Source: JAJVHZ01 sp041395385 (lineage in GTDB: Bacteria; Pseudomonadota; Gammaproteobacteria; JAJPIJ01). Taken from it: DNA of 64,000 nucleotides. The translations under genes were made by a program, and so were the position numbers. The stretch lies in assembly GCA_041395385.1 (NCBI GenBank), contig JAWLAN010000012.1, forward strand, positions 1 to 64,000, written 5' to 3'. The notes under the pieces were generated by a model that saw only the letters and a list, made by a program, of their open reading frames with translations, did no database searches and was not told the DNA's origin. Below, one piece after another: positions 34,978-43,098 of the stretch (the stretch's first letter is position 1; each line of letters opens with the position of its first letter).

Positions 34978-35328
34978 CTAGCGGTGGGCCACGAGCGCGA
35001 TGCCGACTACCAGCAAGAGCACGCCGGTGAGCTGTACCGCGGTCACCGACTCGCGCAGGAACAGCACCGAGCTGCACACGACGATGACCATGCCTCCGGC
35101 GGTCATGATCGGGTTGGCCACCGAGAGGTCGAGGCGGACGAGGGCGGCCGAATAGAAGACGAAGTTCAAGGCGAACAATGCCAGGCCGAGTAACAGCGGG
35201 TAGTCGGCGATCACGGCAGAGGCCAGCTCGCGCCCGCGCAGACCGGCCAGCCGTTCGGCGCCCATCTTCAGCATGATGCTGGCAATCGCATTCAGCGTCA
35301 GTGCAACGGCGAGGAACAGGTATGTCAT
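34978..35328 (-). CDS. SMR/EamA-like small membrane protein, ArnE/F type
   Basis: A 116-residue four-segment protein of the DMT superfamily. It has the SMR-sized fold but lacks the Glu14 proton-drug residue (the first helix reads LFLAVALTLNAIASIMLK). That, and the neighbouring epimerase and UbiA genes, make a lipid-linked sugar translocase of the ArnE/ArnF type the best guess. The start at 35328 is supported by the onset of the first hydrophobic helix. First gene of the operon that runs to 29420. Confidence 0.8.
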   Translation of the reverse strand: MTYLFLAVALTLNAIASIMLKMGAERLAGLRGRELASAVIADYPLLLGLALFALNFVFYSAALVRLDLSVANPIMTAGGMVIVVCSSVLFLRESVTAVQLTGVLLLVVGIALVAHR

Positions 35329-35706
35329 ACGTGGACGTTCGGGATCGTGATGGTTGCGCGATAACTTCTGCTCCGCTGCGGCCTGCGGCAGCGCGATCCG
35401 GCAGGCCTGGCGGCCCCGCGGCTCCGGCCGTGTCCGTGCCGGGCAAATCCGGGGCGCCATTCAGGCGGGCAATGCCGCCGGCGCATGGTTCAAATGGGCC
35501 TTTCGGGCATCGTCCGCGGTCGCCGCGCAGGAACTCCCGGCGCAACGGCATTGCCATGTTCCCCCGCGGCGCTGCGGAAGGGGTTGATTCATCTCAACAA
35601 CGCCGAGGCTATCCCGACGCCCCGGGGACGAAGGCGACGTTTTCACCGCGGCGGCCATCTGCTACTTTCAGTTACAGGCCCGCACGGGGGCCAGGCGGGA
35701 GGGAAG
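35329..35706. other. Divergent region before the FecR-domain gene
   Basis: No gene is supported. The minus-strand sugar operon and the plus-strand FecR gene start from its two ends, so promoters for both should lie here. I do not see a convincing operator. An open frame continues upstream of 35707 in the FecR frame but the signal peptide supports the later start. Confidence 0.4.
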
Positions 35707-36411
35707 ATGAAGGATAGATGCGTGCACGGGAGGCTGTGGATCGGCGCCGCAGTGCTGCTCGCGATCGCGATGTCCGGCCTCGCCCAGGCGGAGCAGACCG
35801 CGGCCGAGGTGACCGAGGCGAGCGGCGAGGTCTATGCGCAGCGCGGCGCCGAGGCGCGACGGGCGCTCGAGCCGGGAGCCGCGGTGTACGCGGGCGATCG
35901 CGTCACCACCGCCGCCGACAGCAGCGTGGAGCTCCGCTTCTCGGACAATGCCCGCTTCGCGCTGGGCTCGAGCTCGGAGATGAACGTGGGGCAGTACGTC
36001 TACAAGCCCGGTGACGATACCAGCATCATGCAGACCGACATCCTCAAGGGCGTGTTTCGGTTCGTGAGCGGTCTCATCGCCAGGCACAAGCCGCAGGCGG
36101 TCAAACTGAACACGCCGGTGGCGACCATAGGCATACGCGGCACGCACGTCATCGGCGAGGTCACGCCGACCTCCGCCTCCATCGCGCTGATGGAGCCCGA
36201 GGAGGCCGGCAGCCCCACTGCCATCGAGGTCTCCAACCAATATGGCAGCGTCGTCATCGACAAGCCCCGCTACGAGACCGTGATCCCCGACGCGCACAGC
36301 CCGCCCTCGCCGCCGCGCCTGGTGCAGACGCAGCGGATCGACACGCTGCTGCGTCAAATCCAGACCACCCGCCGCCTGATCGTCCCGCGCACGGCACCGC
36401 GCCTGCCTTGA
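35707..36411 (+). CDS. Exported FecR-domain protein
   Basis: A 234-residue protein with a signal peptide (GAAVLLAIAMSGLAQA) and a single FecR domain: a beta-helix-like stretch with VYAGDRVTTAADSSVELRF, SDNARFALGSSSEMNVG and the hallmark TPVATIGIRGTHV. Unlike anti-sigma FecR regulators there is no cytoplasmic sigma-binding part, so this belongs to the stand-alone periplasmic FecR class. GGAGGGAAG is the ribosome site. The last four bases overlap the TTG start of the lipoprotein gene. Confidence 0.9.
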   Translation: MKDRCVHGRLWIGAAVLLAIAMSGLAQAEQTAAEVTEASGEVYAQRGAEARRALEPGAAVYAGDRVTTAADSSVELRFSDNARFALGSSSEMNVGQYVYKPGDDTSIMQTDILKGVFRFVSGLIARHKPQAVKLNTPVATIGIRGTHVIGEVTPTSASIALMEPEEAGSPTAIEVSNQYGSVVIDKPRYETVIPDAHSPPSPPRLVQTQRIDTLLRQIQTTRRLIVPRTAPRLP

Positions 36412-37274
36412 GACACGGCCGCGCCGCGGACCGGACCGCACGCTGGTTTCGCATCGCCTCGTGTGCGGCGGCGATCGCGGTGCACGGATGCGCCTCCACG
36501 CCCGCCGCTCGCTACGACGGGTTCGCTGTCGATCTCGGCCTGCACCGCGAGATCGTCGAAGGCCGGGGCTACGTGCACGCGGTCTACGCGCGGGCGTTCG
36601 CCGCCGGCGGCGAATCCCTGCACGTCTACCTGGAGAGCGACGGCAGTCCGTGGATCGGCGAGACGCGCGTCGCGGAGGATCCGACGCCGTCAGAGCCTGT
36701 CGCGCTCGAGTTGCTGCGCGCGGACCCCTCGCCGGCGGTGCTGGTCGGCCGTCCGTGCTACCACGGCCTGAAGCCCGCGAGCGGCTGCGACCCTCGCCTG
36801 TGGACGAGCGCACGCTACTCCGAGGAGGTCGTGGCCAGCATGGCCTCGGCGGTACAGCGGGTGGCGGAACGTCACCGCGCCCGCCGCCTCGTGCTGATCG
36901 GCTACAGCGGCGGGGGCACGCTGGCGATGCTGTTGGCCGAACGCGTGGCGAACGTGCGGGCGCTGATCACCGTCGCCGGCAATCTCGACACCGATGCCTG
37001 GACGCGGCTGCACGGCTACACACCGCTGACCGGCTCGCTCAACCCCGCCCGCCGCGCGCCGCTGCCGCCGCACATTTCACAACTGCACCTGGCCGGCGGC
37101 CGGGACCGGAACGTGCCGGTGGCGCTCGTCGAATCGGCGATCCGCCGGCAACCCAACGTGCAGGTGCGGGTGTACGAGGAGGCCGACCATGGCTGCTGCT
37201 GGACACGCCGGTGGCCGCAGATCCTCGAGGCGATCGCGCAGCAAGGGGAACTCGCCGCGGAGGGCGCGCGCTGA
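36408..37274 (+). CDS. Lipoprotein alpha/beta hydrolase
   Basis: A 288-residue protein with a TTG start that overlaps the FecR stop, a lipobox AVHGC (Cys28) and an alpha/beta-hydrolase fold. The nucleophile elbow is GYSGGG (Ser near residue 168) with a catalytic Asp and a late His in EADHGCCW. It probably hydrolyses an ester or amide in the envelope. Translational coupling with FecR suggests a shared function. Converges with the autotransporter. Confidence 0.8.
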   Translation: MRHGRAADRTARWFRIASCAAAIAVHGCASTPAARYDGFAVDLGLHREIVEGRGYVHAVYARAFAAGGESLHVYLESDGSPWIGETRVAEDPTPSEPVALELLRADPSPAVLVGRPCYHGLKPASGCDPRLWTSARYSEEVVASMASAVQRVAERHRARRLVLIGYSGGGTLAMLLAERVANVRALITVAGNLDTDAWTRLHGYTPLTGSLNPARRAPLPPHISQLHLAGGRDRNVPVALVESAIRRQPNVQVRVYEEADHGCCWTRRWPQILEAIAQQGELAAEGAR

Positions 37275-37295
37275 GCGCGCTCCCGCGGCGTAGCA

Positions 37296-38690
37296 CTAGA
37301 ACTGCAGGCGCGCCCCGATCTCGAACATGTTGAGGTTGAGGTCCTTGTAGCCGACCAGCCCCTGGTAGAGCACGTGGCCGGACCAGCCATTGCGGAAGTC
37401 GGCGGTCAGGCCGGCGGTGACGTTGCCGTAATTGCGATCGGGGGAATCCGTCGGCAGCAGGAAGATCGAGCCGCTGGTGTCGTCGACCAGCCGGCCGCGC
37501 GTGTCCTCGTTGTCGTTGTCGAACTCGTGCACGTATTCCGCGCCCACCTGCGGAAAGAGATCGAAGCGCTCGCCGGTGTAGACGGTCGTGACGCGGCCGC
37601 CGAATGCCGTGGTGATCGACGTGAAGCTCTGATCCTCGATCTGCAGCGCCAGCCCGCTGCCGGGTCCGGTCGGATCGGACATGTGCTCGGTGTAGCCGTC
37701 GATGGAGGAGTCCGCGACGTTGAGCCGCCCATAGGGGGTCAGCGTCCAGTTGCCGCGCACGAAGTCGTAGCCACCCTCGAGACTGCCGCCGATGTCGCGG
37801 CTGGTGGTATCCGACAATGCGTTCTGGTTGATGACCGCCGTGCCGGTCTGGGTGAACGGCGAGGCGATGGTGTAGGCGATGGTGCGCTTCTGATCGTGGT
37901 CGTTGTGACCGTAGCTCAGCATCGCGTTCACGTACGATCGCGCCGAGGGGAAATAGCTCGCGTAGGCGGTCACCGAGACGCTGTCGGTCTCGAGAAAGCC
38001 GCTGTCGGCGTTCAGGTCGGTGTCCTGCCGCGTGTAGCCGAGGGCCAGTCCGACGATGGACTGGTCGGTGAGCAGGTAGTCCGCCCCGCCGGTGACGCCG
38101 TAGGAGTTGGTTCGGAATCCCGTCTCCCGGGCGGAGTTGTCCTTGTCCCCGAAGCCGAAGTTGCCGTTGAGAAACACGCCCCACCGGCCGCCGTAGGGAT
38201 AGTCGGCGCTGGCCCCGCCGCCGCGCTCCGCGCCGAGCGCCTCCTCGGGCGTCAGCGGCCGGCCGTTGAGGGACATGGTGATCGCCTCGGTGTCCTGGTT
38301 CTTCTTCCGTCGCCGCTCCAGGCGCTTGCGCACCTCTTCATCCCTGCTCCCCGCGCCGTCCACCTCGATGGTCTGGATGACGGAGTTCTCCTCCGGGGCC
38401 ATCCCCTGCAGCCCGGCCAGCGCGCCGCCGGTATCGGTACCGCGCAGGACGCCGATCGCGATCTCGTTGCAGCGGGTCTGCAGATCGCTGCTCAACAGGT
38501 TGCCGGGCGGGCAGATGAATTCCACCAGGGCGGCGGTCGTTTGCTGCGGCGGCGTCTGCGCCGCGCTTTGCAGTTCACCCTGTATCGCCGTCGTCGTCCC
38601 GGGTCCCGGTATGACCGACTGGGCGGCGACCTGCGTTGTACAGGCGAGCGTGATTAACAGCGCACCCGAAACGGCGCGAACGTAGTCCAT
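37296..38690 (-). CDS. Autotransporter beta-domain outer-membrane protein
   Basis: A 464-residue protein with a signal peptide and a C-terminal autotransporter beta-barrel (about 200-464), ending in a terminal Phe (ARLQF). The strands alternate aromatic and polar residues, such as VNAMLSYGHNDHDQK and LTPYGRLNVADSSID. The passenger (about 25-180) is short and has no named domain, unlike classical autotransporters. A GGGGGGAGAGG site precedes the ATG. Converges with the hydrolase lipoprotein gene. Confidence 0.87.
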   Translation of the reverse strand: MDYVRAVSGALLITLACTTQVAAQSVIPGPGTTTAIQGELQSAAQTPPQQTTAALVEFICPPGNLLSSDLQTRCNEIAIGVLRGTDTGGALAGLQGMAPEENSVIQTIEVDGAGSRDEEVRKRLERRRKKNQDTEAITMSLNGRPLTPEEALGAERGGGASADYPYGGRWGVFLNGNFGFGDKDNSARETGFRTNSYGVTGGADYLLTDQSIVGLALGYTRQDTDLNADSGFLETDSVSVTAYASYFPSARSYVNAMLSYGHNDHDQKRTIAYTIASPFTQTGTAVINQNALSDTTSRDIGGSLEGGYDFVRGNWTLTPYGRLNVADSSIDGYTEHMSDPTGPGSGLALQIEDQSFTSITTAFGGRVTTVYTGERFDLFPQVGAEYVHEFDNDNEDTRGRLVDDTSGSIFLLPTDSPDRNYGNVTAGLTADFRNGWSGHVLYQGLVGYKDLNLNMFEIGARLQF

Positions 38691-38918
38691 ATCCGCCTCT
38701 CCCCCCAAGAGGTTCCTCGTGTAAGCTTAGTGCAAGAGAAAGGCTATTGTCATCCTGTAGTTATCGGGCTTCCTTCCACCAAATCCTGCCGGCGGACAGC
38801 CGGCGACGGCACACGCCCCGGAAAGGCGGTTGCCACGGACGGCGGCTTGTTGTGCAATCCAATGCCTGCGGCCTGCGCCTGCGAGGCCGCCGATCACCGA
38901 GAGCAACGCCCCGGAACC

Positions 38919-39614
38919 ATGACGAGCGACGAACTGAAGCAGTGGCGCAAGGCGCAGCGGGCGCGGCTCATCGCCGCGCGCGTCGCGCTGGATGCGAGCA
39001 CGCTCGCCGCGTACCGAACCGCCATCGATGCGCACATCGAGCGCGCGTTTCCGGGCCTCAGGCGCGGCGTCGTCGCGTTCTGCTGGCCGCACAAGCACGA
39101 GTACGACGCGCGCTTCCTCGCCCGCCGGTTGCGCGACGCCGGCGCCCAGACCGCGCTGCCGGTGGTGCTCGCGCCGCGGCAGCCGATGATCTTTCGCCTG
39201 TGGAAACCCGGTGACGCCATGGCCAGGGGCGTCTATGACATTCCCTACCCCGCGGCCGGCGAGCCGGTGGAACCGGATGCCGCGATCGTGCCCATGAACG
39301 GGTTCGACGCCGCCGGCTATCGCCTGGGCTACGGGGGCGGCTATTTCGATCGTACGCTCGCCTTGTTGCGCGGGCGGCGGCCCGGCCGTCCGGTGGCAAT
39401 CGGCGTGAGCTACGAGTTCGCGCGGCTCGAGAGCATAGACCCGCAGTGGTTCGACATCCCGATGGACTACGTCGTCACCGAGCGCGGCGTGTACGAGCGG
39501 CAGGACGGGCAGCTCGCGCTGCTCGAGCCCCCGAAGGTCGCGCATCAACCTGGCGGCTACAGCTCGCCGGCATGTCTCGCGCACGAGCTCGCCACGGATC
39601 CCCCGGCGAAGTAG
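38919..39614 (+). CDS. 5-formyltetrahydrofolate cyclo-ligase
   Basis: A 231-residue enzyme converting 5-formyl-THF with ATP to 5,10-methenyl-THF. Recognisable elements are a basic N-terminal helix (KQWRKAQRARLIAAR), a phosphate loop area near FCWPHKHEYD, PMNGFDAAGYRLGYGGGYFDRTL, and a C-terminal TERGVYER-like region. Cytoplasmic. In many gammaproteobacteria the gene (ygfA) follows the 6S RNA gene; I do not see a convincing 6S RNA here. The start at 38919 gives a normal length; upstream in-frame codons would add 63 residues. Confidence 0.92.
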   Translation: MTSDELKQWRKAQRARLIAARVALDASTLAAYRTAIDAHIERAFPGLRRGVVAFCWPHKHEYDARFLARRLRDAGAQTALPVVLAPRQPMIFRLWKPGDAMARGVYDIPYPAAGEPVEPDAAIVPMNGFDAAGYRLGYGGGYFDRTLALLRGRRPGRPVAIGVSYEFARLESIDPQWFDIPMDYVVTERGVYERQDGQLALLEPPKVAHQPGGYSSPACLAHELATDPPAK

Positions 39615-39680
39615 CCGGCACCGGAGCGGCGGCGGCCGCGCGATGACCGGGCCGCAGCGACCGCGCCGCGATACCCGCCG

Positions 39681-40091
39681 ATGAACACGGCATCGTGGTA
39701 CCAGCTCCTGGCCGATGCGGTGCTCGTCGCGCACACGGGCGTGGTCGCGTTCGTGGTCTTCGGCTTCGTGGTCATCATCCTCGGCAACCTGGCGCGCTGG
39801 CGTTGGGTGAACAATCTCGGGTTTCGGCTTTGCCACCTCGCCGCGATCGCCGTCGTGGTCGCCGGCAGCTGGCTCGATCTGGTCTGTCCACTTACGGATC
39901 TGGAGATGTGGCTGCGCCGGCAGGCGGGACAGACGGCCTATGCCGGCAGCTTCATCCAGTACTGGCTGCAGCGTATCCTCTATTACGAGGCGCCGGGCTG
40001 GGTGTTCACCACGGTCTACACGGCCTTCGGTCTGCTGGTGCTGGCGAGCTGGTTTCTCTTCCCGCCCCGCCGCCGGCGGGACAGCGACTGA
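39681..40091 (+). CDS. DUF2784 membrane protein
   Basis: A 136-residue protein with three to four hydrophobic segments, and the hallmark HTGVVAFVVFG, WRWVNNLGFRLCHLAAI and a CPLTDLEMWLR motif of DUF2784. The function of the family is unknown. It lies between the cyclo-ligase and a GFA gene on the same strand. Confidence 0.9.
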   Translation: MNTASWYQLLADAVLVAHTGVVAFVVFGFVVIILGNLARWRWVNNLGFRLCHLAAIAVVVAGSWLDLVCPLTDLEMWLRRQAGQTAYAGSFIQYWLQRILYYEAPGWVFTTVYTAFGLLVLASWFLFPPRRRRDSD

Positions 40092-40197
40092 TCCTCGGCG
40101 GCGGCATCCGTGCGCTCCGGTGCCCGGGCACGCCTGGCCGCCTTCCCTGCGCGGCGATCGACCGGGTAAAGTGGCATTTTCCGGGAGGCGCGCGCGC

Positions 40198-40578
40198 ATG
40201 CTCTATCACGGCAGATGTCATTGCGGCGCGGTGGAGATCGAGGTCGAGGCCCCGGAGCGGGTGACCTGCGAGGAGTGCAACTGCTCGATCTGCGCCAAAT
40301 CCGGCTACCTGCATCTCATCGTCCCGAAGTCGCGCTTCAGGCTGCTGAAGGGCGAGGAAAGCCTGACTACGTACACGTTCAACACCGGCACGGCGAAGCA
40401 CCGATTCTGCAGGGTGTGCGGCATCAAGACCTTCTACGTCCCGCGCTCCAATCCGGATGGCTACGACGTGAACGTGCGCTGCCTCGAACCGCCACCGCGC
40501 GAGATCATTGTCCGGCCGTTCGACGGCCGCGAGTGGGAGGCCAACGCCGCCAGCCTCGCGCATCTGAGCCGGGAGTAG
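40198..40578 (+). CDS. GFA family zinc-binding protein, fourth copy
   Basis: A 126-residue GFA protein with CHCG at 8-11, CNCSICAKSG near 31 and CRVCGIKTFY in the C-terminal third. It is shorter in the middle than the 26 kb member and less similar to the 16 kb pair than they are to each other. The ATG at 40198 is taken because the conserved fold starts there. Confidence 0.9.
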   Translation: MLYHGRCHCGAVEIEVEAPERVTCEECNCSICAKSGYLHLIVPKSRFRLLKGEESLTTYTFNTGTAKHRFCRVCGIKTFYVPRSNPDGYDVNVRCLEPPPREIIVRPFDGREWEANAASLAHLSRE

Positions 40579-40758
40579 GCGCGAGGCCACGGGAATTCGC
40601 GGCGCGTGTTCCCGGCCACGGATGGTCGCGGTTTCCGGTTCGCGCTCACACGCGGCTTCGCGAGCAGATCCCGAGCCGAATTGCGGAGTTAACGCACCTG
40701 GACTGTCCTTTGCTCAGGAGCCCCTGAGGGTCGATCACAGACCGCCAGGAGAGCAGCG

Positions 40759-41100
40759 ATGAACAGTCATGACGTCTACTCGGCCTCAGCGCGCACGCCC
40801 GGCAAAGGCGCGCCGATGTGCGCCCTGAAGACCGCCGCCGTGCGTGTTTGCCCGCCCGCGGCGCATCTGTTCGCCATCGCGCGCGGCGAGGCGCCATCGA
40901 CAGAGGCGCATGCCGCGGCGGGAGATCCGCGCGGATTCATGGAGTGCGACATCAGCGCCCAGGCCGCGTGGCTCATGCAGCAGGCCTCGAGTCGTGGCTA
41001 TGCGGACCTGCAGGACCTCCTCGTAGGCGCTCCGCAGCTGTATGCGCGGCTCGCCGCCGCATGGCGCCGGCGGCATCCGTTACCGGTAGCGGCCGGTTGA
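40759..41100 (+). CDS. Hypothetical small protein
   Basis: A 113-residue protein without a known domain, with AGGAG seven bases before the ATG. It is Ala-rich, contains several Cys residues (Cys21, Cys31, Cys63) and ends in a basic tail. No signal peptide or membrane segment. It may be a small cytoplasmic protein; the ribosome site supports real translation. Confidence 0.55.
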   Translation: MNSHDVYSASARTPGKGAPMCALKTAAVRVCPPAAHLFAIARGEAPSTEAHAAAGDPRGFMECDISAQAAWLMQQASSRGYADLQDLLVGAPQLYARLAAAWRRRHPLPVAAG

Positions 41101-41752
41101 TCGTGCCGCGATCTCGGCCGCCATGACACGCGCATGCACGCACGGGCCCTGGGACGGCATCTTGGCCGCGATGCTCCTGCCCGTGGGCCTTGCCGCACAT
41201 GCCGTGCTGCTCGCCGGCTCGATGCTGCTGCCGTTGTTCCCGGCGGCACAACGCCAGGGGGATGCGCCCGGCCGTATCGTGATCTGGAAGGTGACGCGAG
41301 CGGCAGGAAGTAACGTGATCGCCCTCAGCAGGACGTGCGCGATTCACTCGGAGTGCCCGCGGGCCGCCCCCGAGGCGGTGAGGCCGGCCCCGAACATCGT
41401 TCCATTCGATCGCTCCCGCCCCCGGTTCCCGCGGCGACGCCCACCCCGGCCGGCATGCTGAGGCAGCGCCCCGACGCCGCACGAGGGACCCCGGGCCCGC
41501 CGCCGCAGCGTCTCTCGCGACGGCCAGTCCGAGCCGTCGGCTGACCCCGCCGCGGTCACCGGCACTGTCCATCGCATCCCGGCCGCCTCTCGCATCGGCG
41601 GAACGGGCTCGCACTGCCGGCCTCAACAACTCCGCGACCGGGCCGATATGTGCTCCAGCAGACACCCGGGAAGTGCTGAACCGGGCTGCTTCGGGTTATC
41701 GTGAGCGCAGCGCTCGGCCGGCATCGCGCACCCGGCCCGGAGACCGTGTCTT
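41101..41752. other. 652-bp gap with one doubtful ORF
   Basis: An ATG at 41123 opens a 112-codon frame to 41461 with a hydrophobic start (LAAMLLPVGLAAHAVLLAGS), but the rest is low complexity with many Arg and Pro and no ribosome site. I do not count it as a gene. Nothing else is evident until the kinase at 41753, whose start follows a short GC-rich leader. Confidence 0.35.
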
Positions 41753-43039
41753 ATGGCATTCGGCAAGGTAGGCAAGTACGTAATCAGCAGGGAGATCAGC
41801 CGCGGCGGCATGGGCACGGTCTACCTTGGCCACGATCCCTATGCCGACATGCCCGTGGCGATCAAGATCGCGCACGCCGAGCAGCTCAAGGAAGAGGAGT
41901 CCGGCGCGCGGTTCCGCAAGATGTTCTTCAACGAGGCCCGCACGGCGGGGCTGCTCACCCATCCGAACATCGTCCGTATCTTCGACGCGGGCGTGGACGG
42001 CGACAATTGCTACATCGTCATGGAATACATCGAGGGCGGCGCGACGCTGAAGCCCGCGTGCAAGCCCGACGGTCTGCTGCCCCTGGGACGGGTGATCGAG
42101 GTCATCTTCAAATGCGCCAAGGCGCTGGATTACGCGCACCGGCAGGGGATCATCCATCGCGACATCAAGCCCGGCAACATCCTGGTCTCCGGGGATTTCG
42201 AAGTGAAGATCGGCGACTTCGGCATCGCCTACCTCAACCGCACCGATTCCGATCAGACAATGGTGCTGGGCGTGGCCGGATCGCCGCGTTACATGTCCCC
42301 GGAGCAGATCAGCGACCAGACCCTCACCGCCCAAACCGACGTGTTCTCGCTCGGCGTGATCATGTACGAGATGCTGACCGGCCGCAGCCCCTTCGCCGCG
42401 GACAACTTTGCGCTCCTCATCCAGAAGATCGTCACCGAGGACCCGGCGCCGATACGGCAGCATCGCCCGGAGCTCGACGAGATGCTCGAGGCCATCGTCG
42501 CCAGGGCGCTCGCGAAGAAGCCTTCCGACCGCTATGCCTCCGCGCTCGACCTGGCCACCGATCTCAGCAACGCATTCGAGCGGCTGCTGATGAAGGCGGC
42601 CAGGCAGATCGACGTCGACGAGCGGTTCGCCAGCGTGCGAAAGCTGCCGTTCTTCCAGGAGTTCACGGACGCGGAATTGCGCGAGCTGGTGAACGCGGGA
42701 ATATGGATCAACGCCGACGCCGGCAAGCAGATCATCGTCGAGGGCGAGCTCGACGAGTCTTTCTACGTCATCGTCGACGGCGAGGCCTCGGTCCGCAAGG
42801 GCGACAGGGAGCTGAGCGCTCTGCGCCAGGGTGACTGCATCGGCGAGATGGGTTACCTGATGCGCACCAAGCGCGCCGCGTCGATCTTCGCCAGGACGCG
42901 CATCACTCTGATGCAGTTCAATCCCACCGTCATGAAGAAGACCTCCTCGGAGTGCCAGATCAAGTTCCTGCGCGCGTTCCTGCGCACGGTCATCGTGCGC
43001 CTGACCGCGACGATCGAGCGCCTTTCGATGCCTGCATAA
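41753..43039 (+). CDS. Ser/Thr protein kinase fused to a cyclic nucleotide-binding domain
   Basis: A 428-residue protein. The kinase domain (about 9-275) shows SRGGMGTVY (16-24), VAIK (Lys38), HRDIKPGN (135-142), DFG and SPEQ, all intact. The C-terminal part (about 295-420) is a cNMP-binding fold with IIVEGELDESFYVIVDGEASV, the phosphate-binding-cassette region GDCIGEMGYL and RAASIFARTRITL. The fusion suggests a second messenger, or a cNMP-like ligand, tunes kinase activity. No transmembrane segment. Convergent with the TPR-2OG oxygenase gene. Confidence 0.92.
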   Translation: MAFGKVGKYVISREISRGGMGTVYLGHDPYADMPVAIKIAHAEQLKEEESGARFRKMFFNEARTAGLLTHPNIVRIFDAGVDGDNCYIVMEYIEGGATLKPACKPDGLLPLGRVIEVIFKCAKALDYAHRQGIIHRDIKPGNILVSGDFEVKIGDFGIAYLNRTDSDQTMVLGVAGSPRYMSPEQISDQTLTAQTDVFSLGVIMYEMLTGRSPFAADNFALLIQKIVTEDPAPIRQHRPELDEMLEAIVARALAKKPSDRYASALDLATDLSNAFERLLMKAARQIDVDERFASVRKLPFFQEFTDAELRELVNAGIWINADAGKQIIVEGELDESFYVIVDGEASVRKGDRELSALRQGDCIGEMGYLMRTKRAASIFARTRITLMQFNPTVMKKTSSECQIKFLRAFLRTVIVRLTATIERLSMPA

Positions 43040-43098
43040 CGCGCCGAGCGCGGTGCTCCGGGCCGCTCGCGCCCGCGGCGGCCCGCGACCAGCGTCGC

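Noticed and set aside
38709..38918. Possible 6S RNA upstream of the cyclo-ligase
   Set aside because: 6S RNA often precedes this gene, but I cannot see the expected closing stem and open central bubble, so I do not annotate it. A covariance-model search (Rfam 6S) would decide.
41123..41461. 112-codon frame with a hydrophobic start
   Set aside because: No ribosome site, low-complexity Arg/Pro-rich tail and no match to any family.
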